DNA of 64,000 nucleotides from positions 186,001 to 250,000 of the forward strand of contig JBJTOK010000043.1 in NCBI GenBank assembly GCA_046074525.1. The letters run 5' to 3'. Every line of letters begins with the position of its first letter. Within the stretch, counting starts at the first letter, position 1. This document shows positions 50,568-59,560 of the stretch, one piece after another. The DNA comes from JAHEZL01 sp046074525. GTDB taxonomy: Bacteria; Bacteroidota; Bacteroidia; Flavobacteriales_C; GCA-002722245. The notes beneath the pieces are model-generated. The model saw nothing but the letters and a program-made list of their open reading frames with translations, did not search any database and was not told the origin of the DNA. Made by a program: the position numbers and the translations under genes.

Positions 50568-52673
50568 ATGAAAAAACTATTACTATTGGCGTTTGTCGCC
50601 CTTTCCTTTCATTTACAAGCCTCTTTTGGCATTTCTAAAAATCCTTCTGACACTCTTGTTTGCTTGGGTTCTCCGGCGTCTTTTACCATTGAGGTGAACA
50701 GCAGTGATACCATCATTTACGATTGGCTGATTGACCGCGGCAGTGGTTTTGTGCCTTTGTCGGGATCGCTGTATTCGGGCCTCGGCACCAAAACTATTGC
50801 GATCAGCACTGTGGCCGATTCCATTAAAACCTATAAGTTCCGCTGCATGGTGCGCGATACGATAGGCGATACCTTACAGAGCAGCCAGGCGCAATTTGTT
50901 ATTCCGGCAGCCATCAATAAAATCAGCCAGACGGATTATGTGATTTATTGCAACCAGCTGAAGGATACTTTGAAAATCAATGCCACAGGCGTTGTTGCCT
51001 ACCAATGGAAAATCAATACCGGCTCTTCTTTTGTAAATATGAGTGATGATGCGGATTATGCAGGAACCAATACCGCTAACCTGATTATCAAGAATTCCGA
51101 TCCGGGCCTGCACAACTACAAATACAAATGCATGCTCACTTCGGCCTGCGGTGCGTCGGACAGCTCCAATGCAATTAATTATACTGGCGTTACCACCTGT
51201 TATTTTTCGGGAGATCCATCTGATATAACAATGTGTTCCAACAGTGGTGTTTCCAAGCAGTTTAGCTGCAATATGTACGGTCCGCATTTCACTGCAAAGT
51301 GGCAGGTGGATTCGGCCGGAACCGGTTTCAGGGATATTTCTAACGATGACCCGCTTTACTTCAGTCCGCACAATGGAAATGCATTGGCCATTAAAGGCAA
51401 TCCGCCAAGCTATATGGACGGGAATAAATACCGCTGTGTGATGATCAGCATTTGCAATGAAGAGATATTTTCCGGCGATGCTACGCTGAGAGTGGGGTCG
51501 GCCACCATTCCAATTACCAAGCAACCGAAAAGCCTTACCGCTCTTGTGGGTTCCGACGCTACGATCTCCATTGCGCATTCGGGAACAAATGTTACTTACC
51601 AGTGGCAGGTGAACAAAGGGAGCGGATACACGGATATCACCAACGATGCCACCTATAGCGGCGCTACTACAGGTGTTTTAAAAATTACCAGTGTTACCAA
51701 TGCGATGAATGGCTATTTGTACAAGTGTAAATTGTCGAACGGCTGTACTTCCCTGGTGACGAGCACTGCTGCAACCTTAAGTACTTTCGACTTCAAGATT
51801 TGCATGGTGACGATCGAAAATGAAAGAAACCAGATCATTTTCCAGAAACCGGGCAACATGGCCACAGTGGATTCTTTCTTTATTTACCGCGAAGGCATTG
51901 TTACCGGCCAGTTTGACCTGATAGGAAAGTTGTACAGTACCGACCTCAGTGTTTTTGCTGACACCACTTCCTTGCCGCGTCAACAGGCCTATATCTATAA
52001 AATGGCCATCAAGTTCAAGGACGGCTCTGTCTCTACCATGACCACACCGCACACTACTATGTTATTGACCACCAATCGCGGGGTGAACAACACTACCTGG
52101 AACCTCATCTGGAACAAGTACGAAGGCATTTCTGTGGCAACTTACCAGATTTACCGCGGATTGGATTCTACCTCATTGTCGTACCTCGCTTCTGTATCGG
52201 GCAGCAATAGTATCTTTACCGATAACAATGCGCCGGCGGGCGATATCTACTACCAGATTGTGATTTTAGGCACTACCTGTACACCGGCGCAGGGCGGACC
52301 GGTACCGGGGGGAGCTGCAGCCACACCACAAGTACTGGGCGGCTCTTACACCGAAATCAAGTCCAATATCAACCGCACCAAGGACACTGCCAGCGTGGTA
52401 ACCGCCGTATTGCCTTTGTCGAAAGCAGAATTGCAACTGTATCCAAATCCAAGCACCGGCAACTTCACCATTGCAGTGCACAGCGGTTTCCAGCTGATGG
52501 CGAACATCACCGTTTGCTCTGTTCTGGGAGAAGTAGTTTACAACCAGGATCAAACGCTCAGCGGTCAGCAGCAGATTCCTGTAAGCCTGAATAACGTTGC
52601 AACAGGTGTTTATGTAGTGAAGATCCAAAGCGGAGAGGAAGTGGTGACGAAGAGAATACTGATCAGTAAATAG
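50568..52673 (+). CDS. T9SS-secreted Ig-like-repeat protein
   Basis: 701 aa. A signal peptide ends SFGIS. About four Ig/PKD-like modules follow (about 25-410), each with a Cys pair and motifs such as TFRCMVRDTIGD, YQWKINTGSSFVNMSDDADYAGT and YQWQVNKGSGYTDITNDATYSGATT. A fibronectin-like region lies at about 415-610. The C-terminal T9SS sorting domain is at about 630-701 (LQLYPNPSTGNFTIAV ... VCSVLGEVVYN ... GVYVVKIQSGEEVV). It is the first gene to the right of the integrated element and is probably a surface adhesin. It ends at the bidirectional terminator at 52695. Confidence 0.9.
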   Translation: MKKLLLLAFVALSFHLQASFGISKNPSDTLVCLGSPASFTIEVNSSDTIIYDWLIDRGSGFVPLSGSLYSGLGTKTIAISTVADSIKTYKFRCMVRDTIGDTLQSSQAQFVIPAAINKISQTDYVIYCNQLKDTLKINATGVVAYQWKINTGSSFVNMSDDADYAGTNTANLIIKNSDPGLHNYKYKCMLTSACGASDSSNAINYTGVTTCYFSGDPSDITMCSNSGVSKQFSCNMYGPHFTAKWQVDSAGTGFRDISNDDPLYFSPHNGNALAIKGNPPSYMDGNKYRCVMISICNEEIFSGDATLRVGSATIPITKQPKSLTALVGSDATISIAHSGTNVTYQWQVNKGSGYTDITNDATYSGATTGVLKITSVTNAMNGYLYKCKLSNGCTSLVTSTAATLSTFDFKICMVTIENERNQIIFQKPGNMATVDSFFIYREGIVTGQFDLIGKLYSTDLSVFADTTSLPRQQAYIYKMAIKFKDGSVSTMTTPHTTMLLTTNRGVNNTTWNLIWNKYEGISVATYQIYRGLDSTSLSYLASVSGSNSIFTDNNAPAGDIYYQIVILGTTCTPAQGGPVPGGAAATPQVLGGSYTEIKSNINRTKDTASVVTAVLPLSKAELQLYPNPSTGNFTIAVHSGFQLMANITVCSVLGEVVYNQDQTLSGQQQIPVSLNNVATGVYVVKIQSGEEVVTKRILISK

Positions 52674-52694
52674 AAAAGTTTACAGCAACAAAAA

Positions 52695-52724
52695 AAGCGC
52701 TTCGTTACTGAAGCGCTTTTTTTT
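52695..52724. terminator. bidirectional intrinsic terminator
   Basis: Perfect stem AAGCGCTTC (52695-52703) / GAAGCGCTT (52710-52718), loop GTTACT, A-run before and T-run after. It lies between convergent genes. Confidence 0.9.
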
Positions 52725-52740
52725 GTTTTTTGAATAATCC

Positions 52741-53586
52741 TTACATATTCAAGCAATTGTAAGTTGCACTGTACGTAGAGGTTTTCACGTTGTCTTTGTC
52801 GTAAGTTTCATTGTAAGTGTTATTGCCATTGCTGTCGTACTGGTAATTCTTAACCGTGGAGAACAGTGAGCCATTAACGGTAGTAGTATTGCCATTTTCC
52901 CTGCCTGAGGAATCATAAGTATAGGTATTTACAGTAGTGTTTTTGTTTCCTATAAAAGCCTTGGCTTGGAGGGTAAGTATTTTGCCCTCGCTGTTGTAAG
53001 TTTTAGTGTACTCATAGAGTTTTGCATTGCTTTGGTCGTAGACTTCATAGTAGGTAACATTGCCTTTACTGTCGTGCTGATAGTTTTTATTGGTGCTTTG
53101 CGTAGTATTGTTGTAGGTAACTACAATTCCTGATTCAGTGCCTGAGCCGTTGTAAGTATAGGTAGTAACCATGGTGAAAGCGCCTACTCCTAAAGATTTG
53201 TAAGTATAAGTAAGTATCTTGCCATCGTTGTTGTAGGTATAACTTATTTCCTGGGTTTTGTTGTTGTTCTTGTCGTAAATATCATAGGAAAGGACCCTGC
53301 CTTTGCTATCCAGCTGATAGTTTTTATTGGTAGAAGTAAGTGATCCGTTAAAAGTACTGCTTTGTCCGGTTGAACCGCCAGTGCTGTTGTAGGTGTAATC
53401 AATCACAGTAGTGTTTCCATTGGCTGCAATGGTTACTTTTAAAGGACTGCAGACAACAGTAATAGCGTCATCATCATCGTCTTTGTCATCATCATTATCA
53501 CCCGTGTTGAGTTTTTCACAGGCAGAAAAGAGAAGCATTCCTGTAATAGAAAGGTAGAGGGATAAGAGGCGTAGTGTTTTTTTCAT
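52741..53586 (-). CDS. lipoprotein with YD/RHS-like repeats
   Basis: Start chosen at ATG 53586 (KKTLRLLSLYLSITGMLLFSAC), not the TTG at 53610, giving 281 aa with lipobox FSAC. An acidic linker (NTGDNDDDKDDDDD) follows. The body is built of repeated units of about 20 residues like NYQLDSKGRVLSYDIYDKNNN, NYQHDSKGNVTYYEVYDQSNA and NYQYDSNGNNTYNETYDKDNV, alternating with SYTYNNDGKILTYTYKS-type units. These resemble YD/RHS repeats but lack the RHS core and toxin region. It should be a cell-surface or outer-membrane-anchored beta-solenoid-like lipoprotein. Function is unknown. Confidence 0.8.
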   Translation of the reverse strand: MKKTLRLLSLYLSITGMLLFSACEKLNTGDNDDDKDDDDDAITVVCSPLKVTIAANGNTTVIDYTYNSTGGSTGQSSTFNGSLTSTNKNYQLDSKGRVLSYDIYDKNNNKTQEISYTYNNDGKILTYTYKSLGVGAFTMVTTYTYNGSGTESGIVVTYNNTTQSTNKNYQHDSKGNVTYYEVYDQSNAKLYEYTKTYNSEGKILTLQAKAFIGNKNTTVNTYTYDSSGRENGNTTTVNGSLFSTVKNYQYDSNGNNTYNETYDKDNVKTSTYSATYNCLNM

Positions 53587-53752
53587 AGTGTGTGTAATGA
53601 TTAAACACAATAATAAGAGAATAGTATGAAGCTGTCACCTTAAAGTGGCCATTCACATTTTGCCGGACAGTCGGTGGTTGAGTTCTTCCAATTGTAATAA
53701 AAGAATGTACAAGGTGAAATGAGGGATGGTGTTTTCTTTTTCCAGAGTTTCT

Positions 53753-55663
53753 TCAATAATTAAACTCCCACGCAGTTTTATACGCCGCGATGCCATCGGT
53801 GTAATCCAGGAAATCCTTGTAGAATTTATGATTGCCCAGCGTTGCGCTGTCACCAATCACCACCAGTTTTTTCTTGGCACGGGTGAGGGCAACGTTCATC
53901 CTTCGTATGTCGCTGAGGAAACCAATTTCCCCTTTGTCGTTGCTGCGCACGAGGGAAATGTATATGATATCGCGCTCCTGGCCCTGGAAACCATCAATGG
54001 TTTTCACCGCAATTTTCACCGGATGATTTTTCAGTTCTTCGTCTTCTTCAACCAGCAGGGAGAGTTTTTGTACCTGCTCTTTGTAAGGAGAAATTATTCC
54101 GATGCTTAGTTTTTTATCGCTCTTTTGAAAGTACTGATCCAGCAGCATTTTCAGGTGTTTGAAGAGGAGTTGTGCTTCTTCGGGGTTGGAGTGGCTCAAG
54201 CTCTCTTCGTTCATTATTTCATCAAATCCGCAGCCGGCTGTATCAATAAATTCAACAGCGCTAGATAGCAAATGTTCGTCGGCATCGTGACTGAGTAAAG
54301 TGTTTTTCACACTGTCGTCGGCAGTTAATTTTCCGCCATAAAATTCCTTGTTGGAAAAATTCATGATGTGCTCGTGCATGCGGTATTGCGTGTTGAGCAT
54401 CACAGAAATATTTTCTATTTGCATGCAGCGCTCAAAGAGTGTTTCCTTCAATCCTTCGGCTTCTGCTTTTTTGGATTTTACAGTTGGCGGCAGTTGGAAA
54501 TGATCGCCGGCAAATACTACGCGGTGACTGCGGGTAATGGGAATCCAGCACATCGGCTCCAGCGCCTGCGCAGCTTCATCGATAAACAAAGTGGAGAAAA
54601 AACGGTTGCGCATCAGCTTGCCTGCAGAAACCACAGGTGTACAGGCGATGACCTGCGCTTTTTCAAATTGCGATGCGATAATGTAATCTTCCAGGTTGTT
54701 GGCATCGCGAAGAATTTGTTTGGCCTGCTGGTAATACATTTGTCTGTGTTCACGCTCTTCACGATTGAAAACACGTTTGTATTTCCCTGCCATGCGGAAA
54801 TATTCTTCGGCTGTTTTGCGGAAGTTTTTCAGCTCTTTGTACGATTCGTGCGCTGCGATTTTAGCATCTAAAGTGTTCATCAGCACCTCTTCCGAAATTC
54901 TTGCGGGATTGCCCAAACGCAAAACAGAAATGCCTTCGCGGTGCAATTTTTCGGTGAGTAAATCCACCGCAGTGTTGCTGGAACTGCATACCAAAACCTG
55001 CTTTTCTTTTTTGAGTGTTTCGCGAATGGCCTGAACGAGTGTAGTGGTTTTTCCTGTACCGGGCGGACCATGGATAATCGCCACGTCTTTCGCTGAGAGA
55101 ATTTTATTTACCGCTTCATTTTGTGAAGCGTTTAATCGCGGAAGATGAAGAGCTTGAATTTTTTCGAAAGCTGGTTTTTTCTTTCCGTTCAGCACATCAC
55201 GAAGCTCCGCTAATCGCGATCTTTCGGCGTTGATGACTTTATCGAGGGCGATGTTCATCTCGCGATAACTCGCTTCATCAAAGAGCATATTGAGGCCTAA
55301 TTTTCCGTCTTCACACCAGTCGGGCAATTCATCAACCGTTGTAGTGAGTCGGAGTTTATTGGGTCCCATGATTTTTAAGGTCCCTACGAGTTGTTCAGCG
55401 TCGTTGTGCTTATTGGAAAAAAGCGCGGCCTGCTTTCCACCCGAGAAGAGGTGCGGATCATCGAGATTCGTGGTTCTTTCAATTTCCAGCGACAGATATT
55501 CACCCACGCCTATTTCCACATTGCTGATCAAGACAGGATACCACGTTACACCGTTTTCCTTGCGGTAGCTGATGTTATCGCGGGAGAAGCGCTCCTTGTA
55601 CTGAGCGAAATCTTCGTCGCGTTCAATTTTTAATAATCGTATGAGTCGGTGTAAATGTTCCAT
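53753..55663 (-). CDS. Upf1/IGHMBP2-like superfamily 1 helicase
   Basis: 636 aa. An N-terminal beta-rich region is followed by the SF1 helicase core: Walker A HGPPGTGKTTTLVQAI, motif Ia CSSSNTAVDLLTEKL, Walker B FIDEAAQALEP, motif III AGDHFQLPPTV, LNTQYRMHEHIMNF, and the C-terminal motifs VKTIDGFQGQERDIIYISLVRSN and RRMNVALTRAKKKLVVIG. Length and motifs fit AAA_11/AAA_12 helicases of the Upf1/IGHMBP2 group that unwind DNA or RNA 5'-3'. It ends 2 bases before the MGMT gene's stop codon region, on the same strand, so it follows VF530-MGMT in one operon. Confidence 0.93.
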   Translation of the reverse strand: MEHLHRLIRLLKIERDEDFAQYKERFSRDNISYRKENGVTWYPVLISNVEIGVGEYLSLEIERTTNLDDPHLFSGGKQAALFSNKHNDAEQLVGTLKIMGPNKLRLTTTVDELPDWCEDGKLGLNMLFDEASYREMNIALDKVINAERSRLAELRDVLNGKKKPAFEKIQALHLPRLNASQNEAVNKILSAKDVAIIHGPPGTGKTTTLVQAIRETLKKEKQVLVCSSSNTAVDLLTEKLHREGISVLRLGNPARISEEVLMNTLDAKIAAHESYKELKNFRKTAEEYFRMAGKYKRVFNREEREHRQMYYQQAKQILRDANNLEDYIIASQFEKAQVIACTPVVSAGKLMRNRFFSTLFIDEAAQALEPMCWIPITRSHRVVFAGDHFQLPPTVKSKKAEAEGLKETLFERCMQIENISVMLNTQYRMHEHIMNFSNKEFYGGKLTADDSVKNTLLSHDADEHLLSSAVEFIDTAGCGFDEIMNEESLSHSNPEEAQLLFKHLKMLLDQYFQKSDKKLSIGIISPYKEQVQKLSLLVEEDEELKNHPVKIAVKTIDGFQGQERDIIYISLVRSNDKGEIGFLSDIRRMNVALTRAKKKLVVIGDSATLGNHKFYKDFLDYTDGIAAYKTAWEFNY

Positions 55664-55665
55664 AG

Positions 55666-56226
55666 TTAAAAGAAAAGTCCGGTTTGTGCCGCTTCCAGTC
55701 GGATGAGCTCGGCCTTTTTAGGCAGGCCCCAGCGGTATCCGCTGTACTTGCCCGAAGCCTGGACCACGCGGTGGCAGGGGATAATATATGCAATAGGGTT
55801 ATCGCCAATCGCTGTTCCCACTGCGCGTGAAGCCGTTGGCTGCAGCAATTTCTTAGCAATGTCTCCGTAAGTAGAGAGCTTTCCGGAAGGGATTTTTAGT
55901 AGCTCTTCCCACACTTTCAGCTGAAAGGGAGTGGCTTTTAAATGAAGCGTTAATTCTGCTGCTTGCGAAGAAAAGAGTTGTAAGGCACTTTGCTGAAGGG
56001 CATCGAAAAAAAGAGTGAAAGTTGCATTTGGGAAAAAGCTTTTCAGCTCTGTCAGCGCTTCTTCCTGATTATAGATGAAAGCGGCATGGCACAAGCCTTT
56101 GGAAGTAGAGGCTATCAAAATATCGCCCAATAGACTTTCCGAAAAGCTGTAGTTGATAGAGAGTTGTTTTCCGCCATTGGCGAGCTCTTCAGGGGTCATT
56201 AGTTCTATTTGTATACAGCTGTTCAT
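55666..56226 (-). CDS. ogt: methylated-DNA-protein cysteine methyltransferase
   Basis: The frame is open from 56271, but ATG 56226 overlaps the VF530 stop codon by the classic ATGA, giving 186 aa. The C-terminal half has the methyltransferase signature: TPFQLKVWEELLKIPSGKLSTYGDIAKKL and the active site IIPCHRVVQASGKYSGYRWG, whose Cys takes the alkyl group from O6-methylguanine. The N-terminal half (SINYSFSESLLGDILIAST) is a degenerate RNase H-like domain as in Ogt/Ada. It lacks the Ada N-terminal zinc domain. It repairs alkylated DNA once per protein molecule. Confidence 0.94.
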   Translation of the reverse strand: MNSCIQIELMTPEELANGGKQLSINYSFSESLLGDILIASTSKGLCHAAFIYNQEEALTELKSFFPNATFTLFFDALQQSALQLFSSQAAELTLHLKATPFQLKVWEELLKIPSGKLSTYGDIAKKLLQPTASRAVGTAIGDNPIAYIIPCHRVVQASGKYSGYRWGLPKKAELIRLEAAQTGLFF

Positions 56227-56441
56227 TCCAGTGACCGGAGATAAAGTTGCTCCACTTTTGTTCGTGCCCATGGGGTTTTTCGGAGGAAGGTCAAACTCGA
56301 TTTAATACTCGGGTTGCTCTTAAAACAGTTGATATTCACCTCTTCAGCCAGCTCCTCCCAGCTGTATTTTGCGGTGAGCTCTTCCAGTATCATTTGCAGT
56401 GTTTTTCCGTGAAGGGGATCCTTACTTTGATGCATGACCAA
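56223..56441 (-). CDS. VF530-family small DNA-binding protein
   Basis: 72 aa. The family signature spans nearly the whole protein: KDPLHGKTLQMILEELTAKY, WEELAEEVNINCFKSNPS, IKSSLTFLRKTPWARTKVEQLY. VF530/DUF2132 proteins are small helical proteins thought to bind DNA. It overlaps the MGMT start by 4 bases (ATGA), so the two are translated together. The second Met (position 3) is an equally possible start. Confidence 0.92.
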   Translation of the reverse strand: MVMHQSKDPLHGKTLQMILEELTAKYSWEELAEEVNINCFKSNPSIKSSLTFLRKTPWARTKVEQLYLRSLE

Positions 56442-56511
56442 ATCTACGCAAAAGCATTTTTAAATAATAAATTTCCCGGAAAACAGTTAAATTGGTCTAA
56501 TGATGATTTCA

Positions 56512-58851
56512 ATGAAGAAATACCTTCTCTTTTGCCTTTTAAACCTGCCGGCTCTTTTCCTTGCTGCACAAGGTGTTGCCATTGGTGAATGGCGGGATCA
56601 CCTCACTTATTCACAAGGACTTTCGGTGAGTGTTGGTGGCGACAGGATATACTGCGGTACCAATCCTGGTACCTTTTATTATGATACTGAGGATAAAACA
56701 GTGAACCGCATGGCTAAATCGGCGGGATTTTCCGATATACAGGCGAGTAGTTTCGCTTATTCAGCGTCCCACAGCATGGAAATCGTGGGCTATTCCAATG
56801 GCAATGTCGATTTATTTGTAGGCAAGCAAATCACCAATATTCCCGATATCAAGCGCAGCAGTATCCTGGGCAATAAAGTCATTAATCATATCCTTGTAGA
56901 TGGCGACCTGGCGTATTTATCCTGCGGTTTCGGGATTGTAGTTCTTGATCTCGCCAAGAGAGAAATCAAAGACACCTACAAGATAGGCAACAACGGCACT
57001 TTTGTTTTTGTGAATGAAATTGCCATTTACCACGATAAAATTTATGCTGCTACAAAGGATGGTTTATACGCTGCCAACCTCAATAACAGCAATCTCTCTG
57101 CTTTTCAAAGCTGGAGCAAGCCTTCCCTTCCGGCAGGGAATTTCAATACCATCGATGTGGTGAATAATTTGCTTTACACCAATTTCGATAATGGCGATGC
57201 AGGAAATGATACTTTGTTTGCTTTTAATAATAGTGCTTGGAGCCGCCCGTCAATGGGATCTTATTACCACAATAATGATATTAAGGACATCAACGTAAGC
57301 GCCAGTGAACTGCTTCTGTCGCTTTATGGCAAAGTATGGGTCATCAATGCCTCTGATTATTCCCTGAAATACGAATACACTTTTTTCCAAATCAATTCCT
57401 GGCCAACCTGGGCAACGCCCACTCGCCCGATGGAAGTGGTGGAAAAAGATGGGGAATACTGGATGGCCGATTCTCTTTTCGGATTGATTCATTTCAAAGG
57501 TGCAGATTTCAATGAGCAGCTCATTCCCAACGGTCCGACTTATGCTGATGTTTGGGAAATGAAGGCTGCCAACGGTACCTTGTGGGTAGCCACAGGAGGC
57601 TATACTACAGCTATCAGTCAGCAATGGCAGAACAGGGGTTTTTATTCTTATAATGGAGCTACATGGACCAATTACAATGACATTATTACGCCGGGATGGG
57701 TGACCACCCGCGACTTAATTACTGTGGCACCTCATCCTACCGTGGCTGACCAGGCTTATTTTGGTTCGTTTGGTTATGGAGTACAGGGTGTTTCCAAGGG
57801 ATCGGTAATCGCCGGATACAATACAGGCAACAGCTCTTTCCAGGATTATGATGGCGGTGGAACGGTACTCATTACCGGTCTTGCTTTCGATGCCAGCAAT
57901 AACCTGTGGGCACTTAATTCAGGTCAGCCGGGCGCTTTGGTTGACGAGCCTTTGCATGTTTATAAGAACGGACAGTGGACGGGCTATAAAATCCCTGCGA
58001 TCACATCTAACGCCTCTATTTTGGTGAAACTGATGATAGACTCCGAAGGCAACAAATGGATGATCAAAACCAAGTCGAATTTCGGTGCTGTGGTGACCAA
58101 AGAAAAGACAGCCGGGGGGTTCAGCGTAAGGCATTTCTCCATTAACGAGGGCAGCGGAAAACTGCCGTCGGAAAAAGTGAATGACATAGTACAGGATAAA
58201 AAAGGGAAAATATGGTTTGCCACCGATCAGGGCGTGGCGGTGATTGATCTTTCCAGTGATATGTACAACGCATCAAAAGCCTACGATGTTCAGCAAATCC
58301 TCATCCAGGAAGAGGGTGTTTGGCACCACTTGCTGGAATCAGAAAGGGTAACATCCATCGCCATTGATGGCGGCAATAAAAAATGGTTTGGCACCGAGGG
58401 CGCCGGCGTTTTCCAGTTATCAGAAGATGGCAGCAAACAACTGCAGCATTTCACAACAGAGAACAGTCCGCTCATCTCCAACAACATCATTGATATCGCC
58501 GTTGATGAAATTACAGGCGAAGTATTTATTGCTACCGACCGTGGTATTGTTTCTTTCCGCGGAACTGCTACCGATGGGGGGGCTACCAACGATAAGGTGT
58601 ATGCCTACCCGAATCCTGTGCAACATGATTTTACAGGAACCATTGGCATCAAGGGTTTGGTGAACAACGCCTTTGTGAAAATTACCGATCTTACCGGTGT
58701 GGTGGTGTATGAAACAAGGGCTGAGGGCGGACAAGCTACCTGGGATGGAAAGCGCAATGGCGAACGTGTGCAAACGGGAGTGTACCTGGTGTTTATTTCC
58801 AATGATGACGGCACAGAAACCGCGGTAACGAAAATTTTGTTTATCAACTGA
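56512..58851 (+). CDS. porZ: PorZ, T9SS surface-attachment component
   Basis: The frame starts at 56500 (ATGATGATTTCAATG); ATG 56512 gives the cleanest signal peptide (MKKYLLFCLLNLPALFLAAQ) and 779 aa. It begins GEWRDHLTYSQGLSVSVGGDRIYCGT and has NGNVDLFVGKQITNIPDIKRSSILGNKVINHI and LSCGFGIVVLDLAKREIKDTY, the characteristic start of PorZ, with two beta-propellers (about 25-700) and a C-terminal T9SS sorting domain (VYAYPNPVQHDFTGTIGI ... GVYLVFISND). In Porphyromonas PorZ presents anionic LPS to the sortase PorU at the surface. Placement directly before recO supports the assignment. Confidence 0.88.
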   Translation: MKKYLLFCLLNLPALFLAAQGVAIGEWRDHLTYSQGLSVSVGGDRIYCGTNPGTFYYDTEDKTVNRMAKSAGFSDIQASSFAYSASHSMEIVGYSNGNVDLFVGKQITNIPDIKRSSILGNKVINHILVDGDLAYLSCGFGIVVLDLAKREIKDTYKIGNNGTFVFVNEIAIYHDKIYAATKDGLYAANLNNSNLSAFQSWSKPSLPAGNFNTIDVVNNLLYTNFDNGDAGNDTLFAFNNSAWSRPSMGSYYHNNDIKDINVSASELLLSLYGKVWVINASDYSLKYEYTFFQINSWPTWATPTRPMEVVEKDGEYWMADSLFGLIHFKGADFNEQLIPNGPTYADVWEMKAANGTLWVATGGYTTAISQQWQNRGFYSYNGATWTNYNDIITPGWVTTRDLITVAPHPTVADQAYFGSFGYGVQGVSKGSVIAGYNTGNSSFQDYDGGGTVLITGLAFDASNNLWALNSGQPGALVDEPLHVYKNGQWTGYKIPAITSNASILVKLMIDSEGNKWMIKTKSNFGAVVTKEKTAGGFSVRHFSINEGSGKLPSEKVNDIVQDKKGKIWFATDQGVAVIDLSSDMYNASKAYDVQQILIQEEGVWHHLLESERVTSIAIDGGNKKWFGTEGAGVFQLSEDGSKQLQHFTTENSPLISNNIIDIAVDEITGEVFIATDRGIVSFRGTATDGGATNDKVYAYPNPVQHDFTGTIGIKGLVNNAFVKITDLTGVVVYETRAEGGQATWDGKRNGERVQTGVYLVFISNDDGTETAVTKILFIN

Positions 58852-58852
58852 C

Positions 58853-59560
58853 ATGTCGGGAGATTTTGTATCGCAGGCCATTGTAATCAGCACGATTAAT
58901 TATTCGGAAAGCGGCGTTATCGTTAAGTTTTTTACGAGGGAACACGGGCTCATCAGCGTGTTTTCACCAAAGAAAAAGGGAGGAAGCAAAAATGCTTTTC
59001 AGGCTTTATCCATTGTAGAAATTGAATACATGCGCCGGAAAAATTCGGCGTTGTACCGACTCAAAAACAGCAAAATCATTGCGCCTTATAGTCATATTTA
59101 TGGCGATCCGATGAAAACCGTGATGCTTTTGTTTTTATCGGAAGTGCTGGTGAAAACAGTAAAAGACGAAACGACAAATCCCGAATTGTACAATTTCCTG
59201 CGTCGCGAATTGCTATTCTTTGATCAGCTGGAAGAGGGCATTCATAATTTTCATTTGTATTTCCTGTCGCATTTGATAACGCACCTTGGTTTCCGGCCGC
59301 TGCAGGGCGAAGGCCGCTTTTTCAATATCGAGGAAGGTGAATTTGTAGATTTTGAACCGCATGAAAAATACTTCAATGAACAGGAAAGTAAAATGTTCTT
59401 AAATCTGCTGCAGAGTCCGGGCGACAACCTTAAATCCATTTGTACCGAACGCAGTTCAAGGGTAAATTTGCTCAAGGGCATAGTTGGCTTTTACCGCCAC
59501 CATTGTCCGGGCTTCGGTGAACTGAAGTCGCTCGAAGTGCTCGAAGAAATTTATATATGA
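58853..59560 (+). CDS. recO: DNA repair protein RecO
   Basis: 235 aa. An N-terminal OB fold (SQAIVISTINYSESGVIVKFFTREHGLISVFSPKKKG) is followed by a helical domain (MKTVMLLFLSEVLVKTVKDE) and a region ending in the compact C-terminal helices. The Cys-rich zinc site of E. coli-type RecO is not evident, as in many Bacteroidota homologues. It helps RecR load RecA onto SSB-coated DNA. It starts 1 base after the porZ stop codon and overlaps uvrC by 4 bases (ATGA), forming one operon. Confidence 0.94.
   Translation: MSGDFVSQAIVISTINYSESGVIVKFFTREHGLISVFSPKKKGGSKNAFQALSIVEIEYMRRKNSALYRLKNSKIIAPYSHIYGDPMKTVMLLFLSEVLVKTVKDETTNPELYNFLRRELLFFDQLEEGIHNFHLYFLSHLITHLGFRPLQGEGRFFNIEEGEFVDFEPHEKYFNEQESKMFLNLLQSPGDNLKSICTERSSRVNLLKGIVGFYRHHCPGFGELKSLEVLEEIYI

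Noticed and set aside
52741..53586. RHS toxin reading of the YD-like lipoprotein
   Set aside because: No RHS core (PxxxxDPxG) or toxin domain is present; only short YD-like units.
53653..53856. 67-aa minus-strand frame near the helicase end
   Set aside because: About half is a shadow of the helicase gene; the remaining 33 codons have no start or family support.
58561..58600. CTACCGATGGGGGGGCTACC resembling the regulator dyad
   Set aside because: It lies within porZ coding sequence, does not form the 7-5-7 dyad and has no -7 element at the proper distance.
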